Shown piece after piece: positions 54,644 through 63,800 of a DNA stretch of 64,000 bases. The position numbers and the translations under genes were made by a program. The notes below the pieces were generated by a model that saw nothing but the letters and a program-made list of their open reading frames with translations, ran no database searches and was not told the origin of the DNA. Location: positions 1,674,001 through 1,738,000 of the forward strand of contig NZ_CP082164.1 in NCBI RefSeq assembly GCF_023101685.1. The letters run 5' to 3'. The DNA comes from Bradyrhizobium sp. 186. GTDB taxonomy: Bacteria; Pseudomonadota; Alphaproteobacteria; Rhizobiales; Xanthobacteraceae. Position 1 is the stretch's first letter, and every line of letters starts with the position of its first letter.

Positions 54644-55294
54644 TCAGACGACTTCGGACACGGCCTTGCGGATGGCCTTCTCGAACGCCTCCGGCGGTTG
54701 GGCTCCTGTGATTAGGTAGCGATCGTTGACCACCACGGCGGGAACGCTGCTTATCCCTGCTCGATGCCATTTCTCTTCGGTGTCGCGCACCTCGTCAGTG
54801 TAGCGCCCTGAGGTGAGCACATCGCGCGCAGCCGCGCCTTCAAGGCCAACAGATTCAGCAGCGGCGACGAGCACGCTGTGGTCACCGGGATTTTGCATGT
54901 TGGTATGGTAGGCGGCGAGCAGTGCGCGCTTCAGCTCTTCTTGCCGCCCCTCGATTCGAGCCCAGTGCAGCAGGCGGTGCGCGTCAAATGTGTTGTAGAA
55001 GCGGCTTTCGTCGGTAGTCACCATGTCGAAGCCCACTTGCGCGGCGAGGGCACGCTGGCGCTCACGGTTCGCGATCGCCTGCTCGCGCCCGACGTTGTAT
55101 TTGCGTGCCACGTTGTCGAAACGGCTCTCACCCTCCGGCGGGATCGCTGGATTGAGTTCGAATGGCTGGAAATGGATGTCAGCCGTCAATTGCCCATCAA
55201 ATCGCTTCAGGGCAACATCCAGGTTTCCTAGCCCAATTACGCACCAGGGGCATGACACATCAGATATGAAGTCGATCTTGACCGTCTTAGTCAT
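54644..55294 (-). CDS. DsbA-family (FrnE-like) oxidoreductase
   Basis: 216 residues from the ATG at 55294, where the family N terminus MTKTVKIDFISDVSCPWC begins; upstream frame has no features. Thioredoxin fold with CPWC and a helical insertion, cis-Pro region SSVPAVVVNDRYLITGAQ. No signal peptide, as in FrnE and 2-hydroxychromene-2-carboxylate-isomerase relatives. Cytoplasmic thiol oxidoreductase or glutathione-dependent isomerase; substrate unknown. Confidence 0.88.
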   Translation of the reverse strand: MTKTVKIDFISDVSCPWCVIGLGNLDVALKRFDGQLTADIHFQPFELNPAIPPEGESRFDNVARKYNVGREQAIANRERQRALAAQVGFDMVTTDESRFYNTFDAHRLLHWARIEGRQEELKRALLAAYHTNMQNPGDHSVLVAAAESVGLEGAAARDVLTSGRYTDEVRDTEEKWHRAGISSVPAVVVNDRYLITGAQPPEAFEKAIRKAVSEVV

Positions 55295-56088
55295 GGAAAG
55301 GTCGCTCGCTATTCGCTTGGTTACGTTTCGGGGATGCCACGCACCCCCGAGCTCATTAGCTAAATAGGGTGACTTAACCATCGGATGAACCGCTGCTGGC
55401 AGAAACACACTCTTCCGTAGATCGTTACACTCATGTGCGTTCGGCCGGACACATAAGCGGGTTCGGACACCGGCCGGAAGCAACAGCCACCCAAAGCCAG
55501 ACGTACTAAATTACGCTGAGGGACATGACCTTTCATTCTGGGGACGGCAAACGCGGTTCGATCAAAGAACAAGCAGTTCTCCAGGATCGCTTGTCGATCA
55601 CGTCGATAATAGGTAGTGCATGGCACTGCTGCTGCGTCCTCCCCGTCCGTAAGCGAGCAGTCGGCAAGGAGATTGCGGTTGGTTAATGCCTGGGTATGAT
55701 GGCCTCTTGTATCGTCGCCCATGATCTTGCCAAAAAGCGAGATAATGGGGCTCGCTGCCGAACGGAGATCCAGGCGCCGCGTAGATTGACATGGTCTCAT
55801 TGGCTGACGAGCGAAACACTCGAAGAAGCGGGAAAGCACGCGACTGCCAGCGCTGCGGGAGTTTGCGATCTCGGTGGTGGTAATACGGTTGTAATCTTTG
55901 CGGGCGATTTGGTTTGTCGGGCACGACTATCACCAATTTTGGTATGCATATGGTTCTGGTTCGGTTGATCTCCCGTGGAACATGTGAATGCCACGCCACG
56001 TGGCGCGCTACCCTGAATTTCGCCAGAGATCGCCGACACAGATATTTCAACCGCTTCCGCGACAGCACCCAGCATCCAGAGGAAGTCT
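55295..56088. other. Long intergenic region
   Basis: About 790 bases between divergent genes. Frames of up to about 160 codons on the minus strand (55360-55839, 55598-56068) have no domain-like sequence, no good start sites and overlap each other, so I do not call them. Possibly an old degraded gene. Confidence 0.4.
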
Positions 56089-57165
56089 ATGAAGATCTCG
56101 CGCCTGCGTACCCACGTCGCCCACTTGCCTGTCGCAAAGCCCTTTTCGACAGGCAGGTACGACGTGCGGTCGATCGACTGTGTGTGCGTATTTCTGGAGA
56201 CGGACGAGGGTCTCGTCGGGGAAGGGATGTGTTATGTGACGAACGGGCGCCGACTAAAGGTGCTGCGGGAGATGATCGTAAGCCTCGAGCATCTTGTCGT
56301 TGGTCTCGAGCTCGGCCAGAGCGGCAGCTTTGTTCTCAACGCGTTCAATGATGTTCGCGCCTTTGGGCGACAAGGGATCTCGGCTCTGGCGATTTCTGCC
56401 GTAGAGGAGGCGCTTTGGGACGTGCGAGGCAAGCAATTTGGTGTCAACATTTCTCATATTCTTGGCGCCTGTCGAACCACCGTGCCCAGCTACGTGAACT
56501 CATTGTGGCTATCGGCAACGATCGACGAACTTCACAAGGAAGCAGAGGGCCTTGTGAGGCGAGGCTTTCGTGCAATCAAGATGCACGTTGGATTGCCGGA
56601 TCCCGACAAAGACGTGGAGCGTGTCAGGGCGGTTCGAGAGATGTTGGGTCCCGATGTCGTACTGCTGGTTGATGCAGCGCAACTGATTGCGTCGCCTGAG
56701 GCGTCGATCAAGCTTGCGCGCCGTATCGAGGAGTTCGATATCGGTTGGTACGAAGAACCCGTCATGGGCAGCAATCCGCTTTCAGAAGCCAAGGTTGCCG
56801 CCGCTATCGATATCCCAGCTGCAACCGGTGAGTACACGTATAACCACCAAGGCATTTTTGAACTGCTGCAGCTCAAGGCTGCTGATATTCTGATGCCTGA
56901 TCTGCAAAGGATGGGCGGGCCGACCGAGTTCCTAAAAGCCGCGGCCATTTGCGAGGCATTCGATATCCCTGTGTCGTCCCATGTCTTTCCGCAAATGAGC
57001 CTTGCGCTCATGGCGTGCGTGCCCAACGCAAGCTATCATGAATATATCAATTGGTTTGACGCGCTCTACCAGGAGCCCCTGTTGAGGGACGAAAGGGGCG
57101 CAAGCATCGTGCCTAACGGGCCGGGTTGGGGCTTCGCCATCGACCCGTCCGTATTGGCGGACTGA
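56089..57165 (+). CDS. Enolase-superfamily (mandelate racemase-type) protein
   Basis: 358 residues. Capping domain about 1-125, then barrel with KMH (second position His), metal-ligand regions LVDAAQ, YEEPV and TGEYTYN, and C-terminal His in SSHVFPQM. Different from the protein at 2898: shares the fold but low apparent identity. Probably an acid-sugar dehydratase or racemase. It lies alone, with a convergent hydrolase-cyclase gene 19 bases past its stop. Confidence 0.87.
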   Translation: MKISRLRTHVAHLPVAKPFSTGRYDVRSIDCVCVFLETDEGLVGEGMCYVTNGRRLKVLREMIVSLEHLVVGLELGQSGSFVLNAFNDVRAFGRQGISALAISAVEEALWDVRGKQFGVNISHILGACRTTVPSYVNSLWLSATIDELHKEAEGLVRRGFRAIKMHVGLPDPDKDVERVRAVREMLGPDVVLLVDAAQLIASPEASIKLARRIEEFDIGWYEEPVMGSNPLSEAKVAAAIDIPAATGEYTYNHQGIFELLQLKAADILMPDLQRMGGPTEFLKAAAICEAFDIPVSSHVFPQMSLALMACVPNASYHEYINWFDALYQEPLLRDERGASIVPNGPGWGFAIDPSVLAD

Positions 57166-57184
57166 TGCTCCCGGCGCTCATCTT

Positions 57185-58510
57185 TCACGCGCTGGCTGCA
57201 AACAAATCCCATCGACCGGGGAGGCCTTTGAGCTCATATGCTCCCCGCTCGTCGAATTTCAGTGCGGCCCCCGCTACGAGATCCGAGACGACGCGAGATA
57301 CGAGGACCTCCTCGGGCCCCGAATTTGCCATGACACGGGCCGCCGCGTGAACTGCGATGCCACCGATATCGCGGCCCCTGACCTCGATTTCTCCCGTATG
57401 CAGACCCGAACGCAGGGGCAGGCCAATCTGCTTGGCTGCGGCCGAGAATGCCAGCGCGCAACGTACGGCACGACCTGGTCCGTCGAAGGTTGCGAGAATG
57501 CCGTCACCGGTGCTCTTGATCAGGTTGCCACGGTGTCTTTCGACCATCTGGCGTGCCAGCTGATCGTGACTGTCCAGCAATCGACGCCAATTCTGGTCGC
57601 CCATTTCGGCAGCGCGACGAGTTGAATCGACGATGTCGGTGAACAGCACGGTCGCCAGGATGCGCTCCAGATCCGCCGATACAGTCTCGCGATGCCCGGT
57701 GATGAACTCTTCAATATCACCGAGCAACGCCTCTACGTCGCCTGACCAGAATGCATGATCCCCGCCGGGATACTCGACATATTTGGCGCCGGGAATTCGC
57801 GCAGCGAAGTCGCGCCCCAAGCGGACGGGGACCAGTGCGTCGGCTGTCCGGTGCAGCACGAGTGTCGGGACCCGCACAGCCGGAAGGATATGACCGACGT
57901 CGATCTGGAAGTTTAACAATTGAGTAGCCTTCATTGCGCCGGGGCTCGCCGACAGGCGCTCGAACTTGGCAAACTTCGCAACAGCGTCAGGGTCGGACGC
58001 CCTGCTGGATATCACACCTTTCATCAGGGCACCGGTCCCCCAATTCTTCATCTGCTCCTGAGCGATCACCTCTGGATCAGCGTCCGTAAAAAGATCCCGG
58101 TAGCGGACAAACGCTCCGAACAAAGCGAGGTGCGAAACGCGCTCGGGGTAGGACGCAGCGAACATTGCGCTCATTGCACAACCCTCGGAAAATCCGAGCA
58201 GGGCCGCACGCTGTGCGCCAACGGAGTCCAGAACAGCTCGCACGTCGTCCATGCGCTCTTCGAGCGTAGGAGCGCCTGAAATCCTGTCCGACAGTCCCTG
58301 GCCGCGCTTATCAAAGGTGATGACGCGCGCGAATTTTGAAAGACGTTGCAGGAACGCCGTATACCCGGACATCTCGTGCAAGAACTCGACGTGCGAAATG
58401 GCGCCCGGGATGGCGATGATATTGATGGGGCCATCCCCCATGGTTTGATAAGCGACACTTATGTCGCCGCTCATCGCGTACCGTGTCAACGGTAGTTCTG
58501 AATAGCTCAT
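57185..58510 (-). CDS. Alpha/beta hydrolase fused to class III adenylate/guanylate cyclase
   Basis: 441 residues from the ATG at 58510. Residues 1-265: alpha/beta-hydrolase domain (AYQTMGDGPINIIAIPG, nucleophile Ser in LLGFSEGCAMS, acid/His near LVLHRTADALVP and YPGGDHAFWSG). Residues 275-441: class III cyclase catalytic domain with metal-binding Asp in TVLFTDIVDST and STGDGILATFD. The fusion may link hydrolysis or ligand binding to cyclic nucleotide production. Upstream lies the conserved promoter copy B, divergent toward the GST gene. Confidence 0.88.
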   Translation of the reverse strand: MSYSELPLTRYAMSGDISVAYQTMGDGPINIIAIPGAISHVEFLHEMSGYTAFLQRLSKFARVITFDKRGQGLSDRISGAPTLEERMDDVRAVLDSVGAQRAALLGFSEGCAMSAMFAASYPERVSHLALFGAFVRYRDLFTDADPEVIAQEQMKNWGTGALMKGVISSRASDPDAVAKFAKFERLSASPGAMKATQLLNFQIDVGHILPAVRVPTLVLHRTADALVPVRLGRDFAARIPGAKYVEYPGGDHAFWSGDVEALLGDIEEFITGHRETVSADLERILATVLFTDIVDSTRRAAEMGDQNWRRLLDSHDQLARQMVERHRGNLIKSTGDGILATFDGPGRAVRCALAFSAAAKQIGLPLRSGLHTGEIEVRGRDIGGIAVHAAARVMANSGPEEVLVSRVVSDLVAGAALKFDERGAYELKGLPGRWDLFAASA

Positions 58511-58716
58511 TTGATGGCCATCCCCAGTGGTCGTAGCTCTGTCGGCTGCATGATAACACCGCCAAAATTGCTGCGCGAGGTTTGTTCGGGTCATTCGCGT
58601 CGTTGTGAGGACGTCGAGTATCGGCGCGAAGTAGAAATGCGGTGTAACACGGTGTCCGAAAGCGCTATTGGACCAAACCGTTCGCGCGACCTTGAGAATG
58701 CCGAGTAATCTGAATG

Positions 58717-58772
58717 AGAGATAAGGCTATCTCGGAAAAGCGTTTGATAGCGATACCGGTCGATGCCTAGCG
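58717..58772 (+). promoter_or_regulatory. Conserved promoter with dyad operator, copy B
   Basis: Dyad GAGATA-N4-TATCTC, then TTGATA, 17 bases and CTAGCG. 42 of 55 bases (58717-58771) match copy A at 18986-19040. It points toward the GST gene at 58961. Confidence 0.6.
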
Positions 58773-58960
58773 TGAATTCGCTCGAGCGCAAACCTACGAC
58801 GCGGATAAGCAATGCGGTGGGACGAGTGCGCACAAAACCACTGAGGTTGTTCCGTTGCTGAGACCGTCAGAGGGACGGCTTGCGCGTCATCTTAACTGAC
58901 GAATTGGCGACACGCCCAAATGCAGAAAGCTGGAGCGATGTCCAAGCTAAAGGGAATAGA

Positions 58961-59635
58961 ATGACTGGGATCGTCCTCTATGGTTTCGACGGCAGTACGT
59001 ATGTCCGGACAGTCCGGATGCTGCTCGCAGAGAAGGGCGCGCAATACGAACAGGTGCCAGTGAATGTGCTCAAGGGCGAACCGCGCCAGTCCGAGCACAT
59101 GGCGCGCCATCCGTTCGGTAAAGTGCCGGTGCTGGACCACGATGGCTTCCGGATCATCGAAACTGGCGCTATTGCGCCATATCTGGACGAGGTGCTGCCG
59201 GGCCCGTCGTTCACGCCGGATAGTTCAAAGGACCGAGCGCGAATGCGCATGGCGATGGGCATCATTGATTCCTATGGCTACGGCGCGCTGATTGCTGCCT
59301 CCGGATATCACTTGTTTCCTGACTTGATTGGCGAGCCGGATGAAGAAGCGAGAAAGCATGCGATCGTTAGCAGCCGTCGTGTGCTGCAGGAGCTTATGAA
59401 GATTCGTGGCGGTAGTGCCTTTATCGCGGGCGAGCGTCCCTCAATCGCTGATTTCTACGTCGCTCCGATCTGTTGCCTCGTTTCACTGACCCCGGATGCT
59501 AACGAAGTCTTCGCGGTGGAGGGTTTCACCAGATGGTGGGAGCAGGTTCAGGTAATGCCGAGCTACCAGGCGACAGCACCACGGTTCGGCTGGGATCTGT
59601 TATTTGCGGCGGCGGCGGGTAGGGGCGTGAGCTGA
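58961..59635 (+). CDS. Glutathione S-transferase
   Basis: 224 residues from the ATG at 58961. Thioredoxin-like N-terminal domain (GIVLYGFDGSTYVRTVRMLLAEKG, cis-Pro in FGKVPVLDHDG, ETGAIAPYLDE for the glutathione gamma-glutamyl site) and helical C-terminal domain with AGERPSIADFYVAPI. Conjugates or removes groups from electrophiles with glutathione. Driven by promoter copy B. Its substrate may be an intermediate of the nearby pathways. Confidence 0.9.
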   Translation: MTGIVLYGFDGSTYVRTVRMLLAEKGAQYEQVPVNVLKGEPRQSEHMARHPFGKVPVLDHDGFRIIETGAIAPYLDEVLPGPSFTPDSSKDRARMRMAMGIIDSYGYGALIAASGYHLFPDLIGEPDEEARKHAIVSSRRVLQELMKIRGGSAFIAGERPSIADFYVAPICCLVSLTPDANEVFAVEGFTRWWEQVQVMPSYQATAPRFGWDLLFAAAAGRGVS

Positions 59636-59650
59636 GGTGGCGAGCCGACC

Positions 59651-59793
59651 TCAGAGGTCGCGGCGGATTTCGCGGGCGCCGCAACCGAGCCTTCAGCGCA
59701 TCGCGCGCAGAGTCACGGCTTCAGCATAGCCGCCTTCAGCGGCGATCTGGTCGACGCTGGCGAGGCTGGTCTTGATCAGATGCACGGCGCGTT
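59651..59793 (-). pseudogene. Remnant of a GlxA-family AraC-type regulator gene
   Basis: About 140 bases align with the 3' end of the gene at 13665 (RAVHLIKTSLASVDQIAAEGGYAEAVTLRA), but the frame has a TGA where the intact gene has CGA, plus a 3-base deletion, and the 5' nine-tenths are missing. It ends abruptly at about 59793. Confidence 0.8.
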
Positions 59794-59862
59794 GATGTGT
59801 ACAAGATCTATGACGATTCCTATCATCAATCGCTGCTGGGCGATTTCGATGCTTCCTTGTGA
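59794..59862 (+). pseudogene. Possible gene-end fragment joined to the regulator remnant
   Basis: Starting exactly where the AraC remnant stops, an open stretch on the + strand (DVYKIYDDSYHQSLLGDF then DASL and stop) has protein-like composition but no start. It could be the tail of a lost gene, making 59793/59794 a rearrangement joint. I do not recognise its family. Confidence 0.3.
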
Positions 59863-60060
59863 ACGCGAGTAATCCTGGGGCATATCGCAAAGCGCGTCCG
59901 GCGTGTAGCCCGCCGTGCGGCGAAGATGATTGATCGTCGTTCGCGCTCAAGCGGCTAAAATCGACCTGCGACTACGCTTGACTTGCTACAGCGCGGTGCC
60001 ACTGGATGTGCCTTCAAGAGTTACGGAATGGCGCTGCCGGCGCGTGCCCGCTGCAAGTGG

Positions 60061-60936
60061 CTACCTTCCGGTCGTTAGCTTGTCTTGCGTTTTCGTCTCA
60101 AAATCGCTGGCGTCGTGCCGCTCATGCAGTTGACTTGACGCGTCGCCAGTGACGCGGTTGACCATTCGCCCACGTTGAACGGCCGGCCGCTCGGCGATCG
60201 CGTCTACCCAGCGCGCAATATTCTTGTACTCCTGTGCTTGAAGGAACTCAGCCGCTCCGTAAAGCCAACCCCTCATCAGGCCAGCGTACCAGGGCCAAGC
60301 GGCGATATCGGCGATTGTGTAGTCGTTGCCAGCGACAAATTCGTTCGTTTCGAGCCGGCGGTCGAGCACGTCGAGTTGGCGTTTTGTCTCCATGGAGAAT
60401 CGATCTATGGCATATTCGATCTTGGTCGGCGCGTACGCGTAAAAGTGGCCGAAGCCTCCGCCCACGTATGGCGCGCTTCCTGCCTGCCAGAACAGCCATG
60501 ACATGCATTCGGCTCGTGCACCGGGTTCGGTCGGCAGGAAGGTGTCGAATTTCTCGGCCAAGTATATCAAGATCGCTCCGGAGTCGAAGACCCGGATCGG
60601 CGATGGTCCGCTTTGGTCGACCATGGCCGGGATCTTGGAGTTGGGGTTCAGCGCAACGAAGCCGCTCCCAAATTGGTCGCCGCGGTCGATTCTGATGAGC
60701 CAGGCGTCGTATTCTGCGCCGCTGTTGCCGAGCGCCAGCAGCTCCTCAAGCATTACAGCCACCTTCACGCCGTTTGGCGTCCCTTGGGAATAGAGTTGGA
60801 TGGGGTGGCGGCCGAGTGGGAGATCCTTGTCGTGCGTCGGGCCTGCGACCGGTCGGTTGATATTCGCGAACCGTCCGCCATTCGGCTTGTCCCAACTCCA
60901 AACTTTCGGCGGCGCATATTCAAACGAGGAAGTCAT
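60061..60936 (-). CDS. yghU: YghU-type glutathione disulfide-bond oxidoreductase
   Basis: 291 residues, close to the usual length. Long N-terminal extension typical of YghU (VWSWDKPNGGRFANINRPVAGPTHDKDLPLGRHPIQLYSQGTPNG in parts), thioredoxin-like domain with NPNSKIPAMVDQ and DSGAILIYLAEKF, and helical domain with AGNDYTIADIAAWPW. Related enzymes bind two glutathiones and reduce organic hydroperoxides or disulfides. Second GST-type gene in 2 kb. Confidence 0.92.
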   Translation of the reverse strand: MTSSFEYAPPKVWSWDKPNGGRFANINRPVAGPTHDKDLPLGRHPIQLYSQGTPNGVKVAVMLEELLALGNSGAEYDAWLIRIDRGDQFGSGFVALNPNSKIPAMVDQSGPSPIRVFDSGAILIYLAEKFDTFLPTEPGARAECMSWLFWQAGSAPYVGGGFGHFYAYAPTKIEYAIDRFSMETKRQLDVLDRRLETNEFVAGNDYTIADIAAWPWYAGLMRGWLYGAAEFLQAQEYKNIARWVDAIAERPAVQRGRMVNRVTGDASSQLHERHDASDFETKTQDKLTTGR

Positions 60937-61424
60937 TCTAAAAGCTCCAGGTCGTTCCTCACCGCAAGTCTAATCGCCAGTACGAGAGAACTCGCATCGG
61001 TCACTTCAGCCTATGTCTCCTCCGTACGACCGTGAATGCCCGTTGTCCGGTGCACACTGTTTCGTTGAGCGATCGAGTGTGAGATCGAGGTTGGATCTTT
61101 GGAAGCAACGGATCCGTCCTACTGTCGACTGACCCAGTTGGATCAGTCCGTTTCAGCCTGCTGACACGGCGGGATGCGATTTCGCGGGCAATTTTGACCT
61201 ATGGGCACACCTCGCCGGTCTGTTCACAATCTGCGGCCGAGATAGGTGCAATCTGAATTATTCGTTTTTCGGATCGACGTTGTGCCCTTACCAAGTAGCG
61301 ACGCCCCTTAACCGGGCCATTGCCGATGTCCTCGCACCACGCGAGGCCGGCGCGCCTGCCGCATACGAGACGAGGTCAATGGAGAGCTCCAGTGCCACTT
61401 GACCGGGAAACTGCGGACCGAGAT
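60937..61424. other. Divergent intergenic region
   Basis: About 490 bases between yghU (minus) and the third enolase-superfamily gene (plus); promoters expected, no gene seen. Confidence 0.4.
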
Positions 61425-62531
61425 GTGAAGATTGCAATGATCGAGGTCATCGCGGTCAGTATCCCGTTCGCAGGAGGCAGTGAGTCAGCCGAATCGGCGT
61501 GGGGAAGAAAGAATGCCGGTAGCGCCGACTCGTTGTTGGTCAAGGTAACGACCGAGGGCGGCATTATCGGTTGGGGCGAGGCGTTCGGCTTCACCGCAAT
61601 TCCCGCCGTCAAAGCTGCGATAGAACAGGTTATCACTCCCTTGTGTATCGGCCTCAGCGCGTTGAACATCGGATCGTTGATGCTCGACGTTCAGAAGCGC
61701 CTTCACATATTCGGGCGAAGCGGCGCCATTATGTTCGGGATTTCTGCGATCGATACTGCGTTATGGGATATCCTGGGAAAGGTAACCGGCCAACCTGTAC
61801 ACCGACTATTGGGTGGTGCAGCAGTGTCCGAGTTGACTTGCTATGCAAGTCTCGTTCGCTACACTGATCCGCAGCTTCTTGTCGAGAACGTCAATCGAGC
61901 TCTGGCCGATGGCTTCTCCCATCTGAAGCTCCATGAAATCACTGTGGATGCAGTCCGTGAGGCGCGAAATGCCGCCGGCGACAACGTGGAGATCACGCTG
62001 GACGTCAACTGCCCATGGACCGTGCGCCAGGCGCTCGATATGAGCGCCAAGCTGCGACCGTTTAATCTGCGCTGGCTGGAAGAACCCATTTGGCCTCCAG
62101 AGAACTTTGGCGGTTTGGCTCGATTGCGTCGTGAAGGGGGAATACCCACTGCGGCAGGAGAAAATGTTTCAACGTTGGTGGAGTTCCAACAGATGCTTTC
62201 GGCTGGCGCCGTCGACTTCGTCCAGCCCAGCCCGGCCAAGATGGGAGGCATCTCGGAACTTCAGAAAGTGTTCTCGCTTGCCGCGGCAAGCGCGACCGAG
62301 GTGATGGTCCACTCGTTCTATGATGGCCCCGGGTTGCTCGCGAGCGTACATGCGAGCGCCGCACTAGGCTCGAAGGACTCGCTGGTGGAGTGGCGGTACT
62401 TCGACCTCGAGGCACAGCTATATGGCGATGCAATGCGGCCGAGGAACGGAACGATTGCTGTTCCCCAAGGGCCTGGTCTGGGATTCGACCCTGATGCCGA
62501 CGTAGTTCGGAGCTTCCGAGTCCGAAGTTGA
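61425..62531 (+). CDS. Enolase-superfamily (mandelate racemase-type) dehydratase
   Basis: About 368 residues from the GTG at 61425 (ATG at 61437 also possible; a further upstream ATG at 61320 would add a non-conserved tail). Barrel features: KLH, LDVNCPWT, LEEPIWPPEN, AAGENVST and a His in MVHSFYDGPG. This layout fits acid-sugar dehydratase-like members. The stop overlaps the frame of the metallo-beta-lactamase-fold gene, suggesting joint use: lactone hydrolysis and dehydration of the acid. Confidence 0.87.
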   Translation: MKIAMIEVIAVSIPFAGGSESAESAWGRKNAGSADSLLVKVTTEGGIIGWGEAFGFTAIPAVKAAIEQVITPLCIGLSALNIGSLMLDVQKRLHIFGRSGAIMFGISAIDTALWDILGKVTGQPVHRLLGGAAVSELTCYASLVRYTDPQLLVENVNRALADGFSHLKLHEITVDAVREARNAAGDNVEITLDVNCPWTVRQALDMSAKLRPFNLRWLEEPIWPPENFGGLARLRREGGIPTAAGENVSTLVEFQQMLSAGAVDFVQPSPAKMGGISELQKVFSLAAASATEVMVHSFYDGPGLLASVHASAALGSKDSLVEWRYFDLEAQLYGDAMRPRNGTIAVPQGPGLGFDPDADVVRSFRVRS

Positions 62532-62560
62532 GTTCTTTTCAGCGATCGACGGATAGAAAC

Positions 62561-63460
62561 ATGTTTCTCAAGCGATACCTTGTTTACGCAGGCGTGTTGT
62601 TGCTCCTGGTGCTATCTGTCTCTGTGGGTACCAAGAACGTTTCTTCGCGGGAGTTGCCGGACGCGAGTAGCGCTGGCTTCGTAGAGAAGCTCTACAGGCT
62701 GGATTGCGGGCACTCGCTTGCCAACGATCAATCGGTTTGGACCCCGGGCGAAAACCAGGGGCACAGCATCGAGTTTTCATCGACCTGCTGGCTGGTTAAG
62801 CGCGGAAACCAGTGGTTGCTCTGGGATACTGGAGTGCCGGAGGCGACGGTTAATGATCCGAACGGTTGGTCGACACTGCCCAAGCTGATCGTTTATCGCT
62901 TGGACAAGACTCTAACGGGTCAGCTTGCGGAGATCGGTCTCAAGCCATCCGACGTCGCTTACGTCGCCATTTCCCACACCCACGGGGACCACATCGGTAA
63001 CGTCGGCCTGTTTCCCGATGCCAGGATCCTAATGCAGCGCGCGGAGTATGAGTGGATCCATGGAAGCAATGGGCCAAACGAAAACGTGAATCAGCTGATG
63101 GCGCTGGCGCGCCGCCTGCTTGGAAATCCCAGGGGTATGCGACTGATTGACGGGGATCTCGACGTATTCGATGACGGGAGCGTTACGCTCATATCCACGC
63201 CGGGACATACACCCGGTAGCCAGTCGCTGCTCGTCCACCTCAGAAATTCCGGCTTCATCATACTGTCGGGCGATGTCGTTCATCTCGAAGAGAATTTCGC
63301 CAAGAGCAGGGTTCCTTCGCTCAACACCGATAAACAGGCATCCGTCGAATCGATGGACAAGATTAGGCAGATCATCAAGACCTACAATGCCACAATGTTC
63401 ATCAATCACGACAAGAAACAAACCGACGGCCTTAAGTTGCTGCCGGCATTTTATGACTGA
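62561..63460 (+). CDS. Exported metallo-beta-lactamase-fold hydrolase (N-acyl-homoserine-lactonase-like)
   Basis: 299 residues with a signal peptide (MFLKRYLVYAGVLLLLVLSV) and the zinc motif SHTHGDHIGN, a His in STPGHTPGSQS, Asp in ILSGDVVHL and a last His in FINHDKK. Same family as AiiA-like quorum-quenching lactonases. The operon partner (enolase-superfamily enzyme) hints at a sugar-acid or other lactone instead. ATG at 62561 is preferred over a TTG at 62528 because it begins the signal peptide. Confidence 0.87.
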   Translation: MFLKRYLVYAGVLLLLVLSVSVGTKNVSSRELPDASSAGFVEKLYRLDCGHSLANDQSVWTPGENQGHSIEFSSTCWLVKRGNQWLLWDTGVPEATVNDPNGWSTLPKLIVYRLDKTLTGQLAEIGLKPSDVAYVAISHTHGDHIGNVGLFPDARILMQRAEYEWIHGSNGPNENVNQLMALARRLLGNPRGMRLIDGDLDVFDDGSVTLISTPGHTPGSQSLLVHLRNSGFIILSGDVVHLEENFAKSRVPSLNTDKQASVESMDKIRQIIKTYNATMFINHDKKQTDGLKLLPAFYD

Positions 63461-63800
63461 CTTGTTGTGAACCGCCAGCTCTTCAAACTCGCAGACAGTT
63501 CCGCGATCGTTAATCGAAATGTCAAAGCGTCGTTCCGCGTCCAAGTAACGTTGACACGCACAACGTGGTCGGCAGCGTGCAAACATATCGCGGCTGTGTA
63601 CGGACCGCTCGTTCAGGTATTCGGGCTGCGATTGGTCGGCCGGTCCTGCCGCTGTCTCGCTTGACGGGACAGTGTCTTTCTAACGGGAGATCTTCGAACT
63701 CGCAGCAATCGTCGTACACTAGCGTCCTGAATCTGCGGCCGCGCCGGTATGCGCGTCGCCACTTGCCGACCCGGTGATAACAATGTCCAGGAGGAAACGA
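63461..63800. other. Intergenic region before the PQQ dehydrogenase
   Basis: About 340 bases; no gene called. Presumably carries the promoter of the dehydrogenase gene. Confidence 0.4.

Noticed and set aside
55360..55839. 159-codon frame in the long intergenic region
   Set aside because: Cys/Arg-rich, no family resemblance, no ribosome-binding site, and overlaps other equally long frames.
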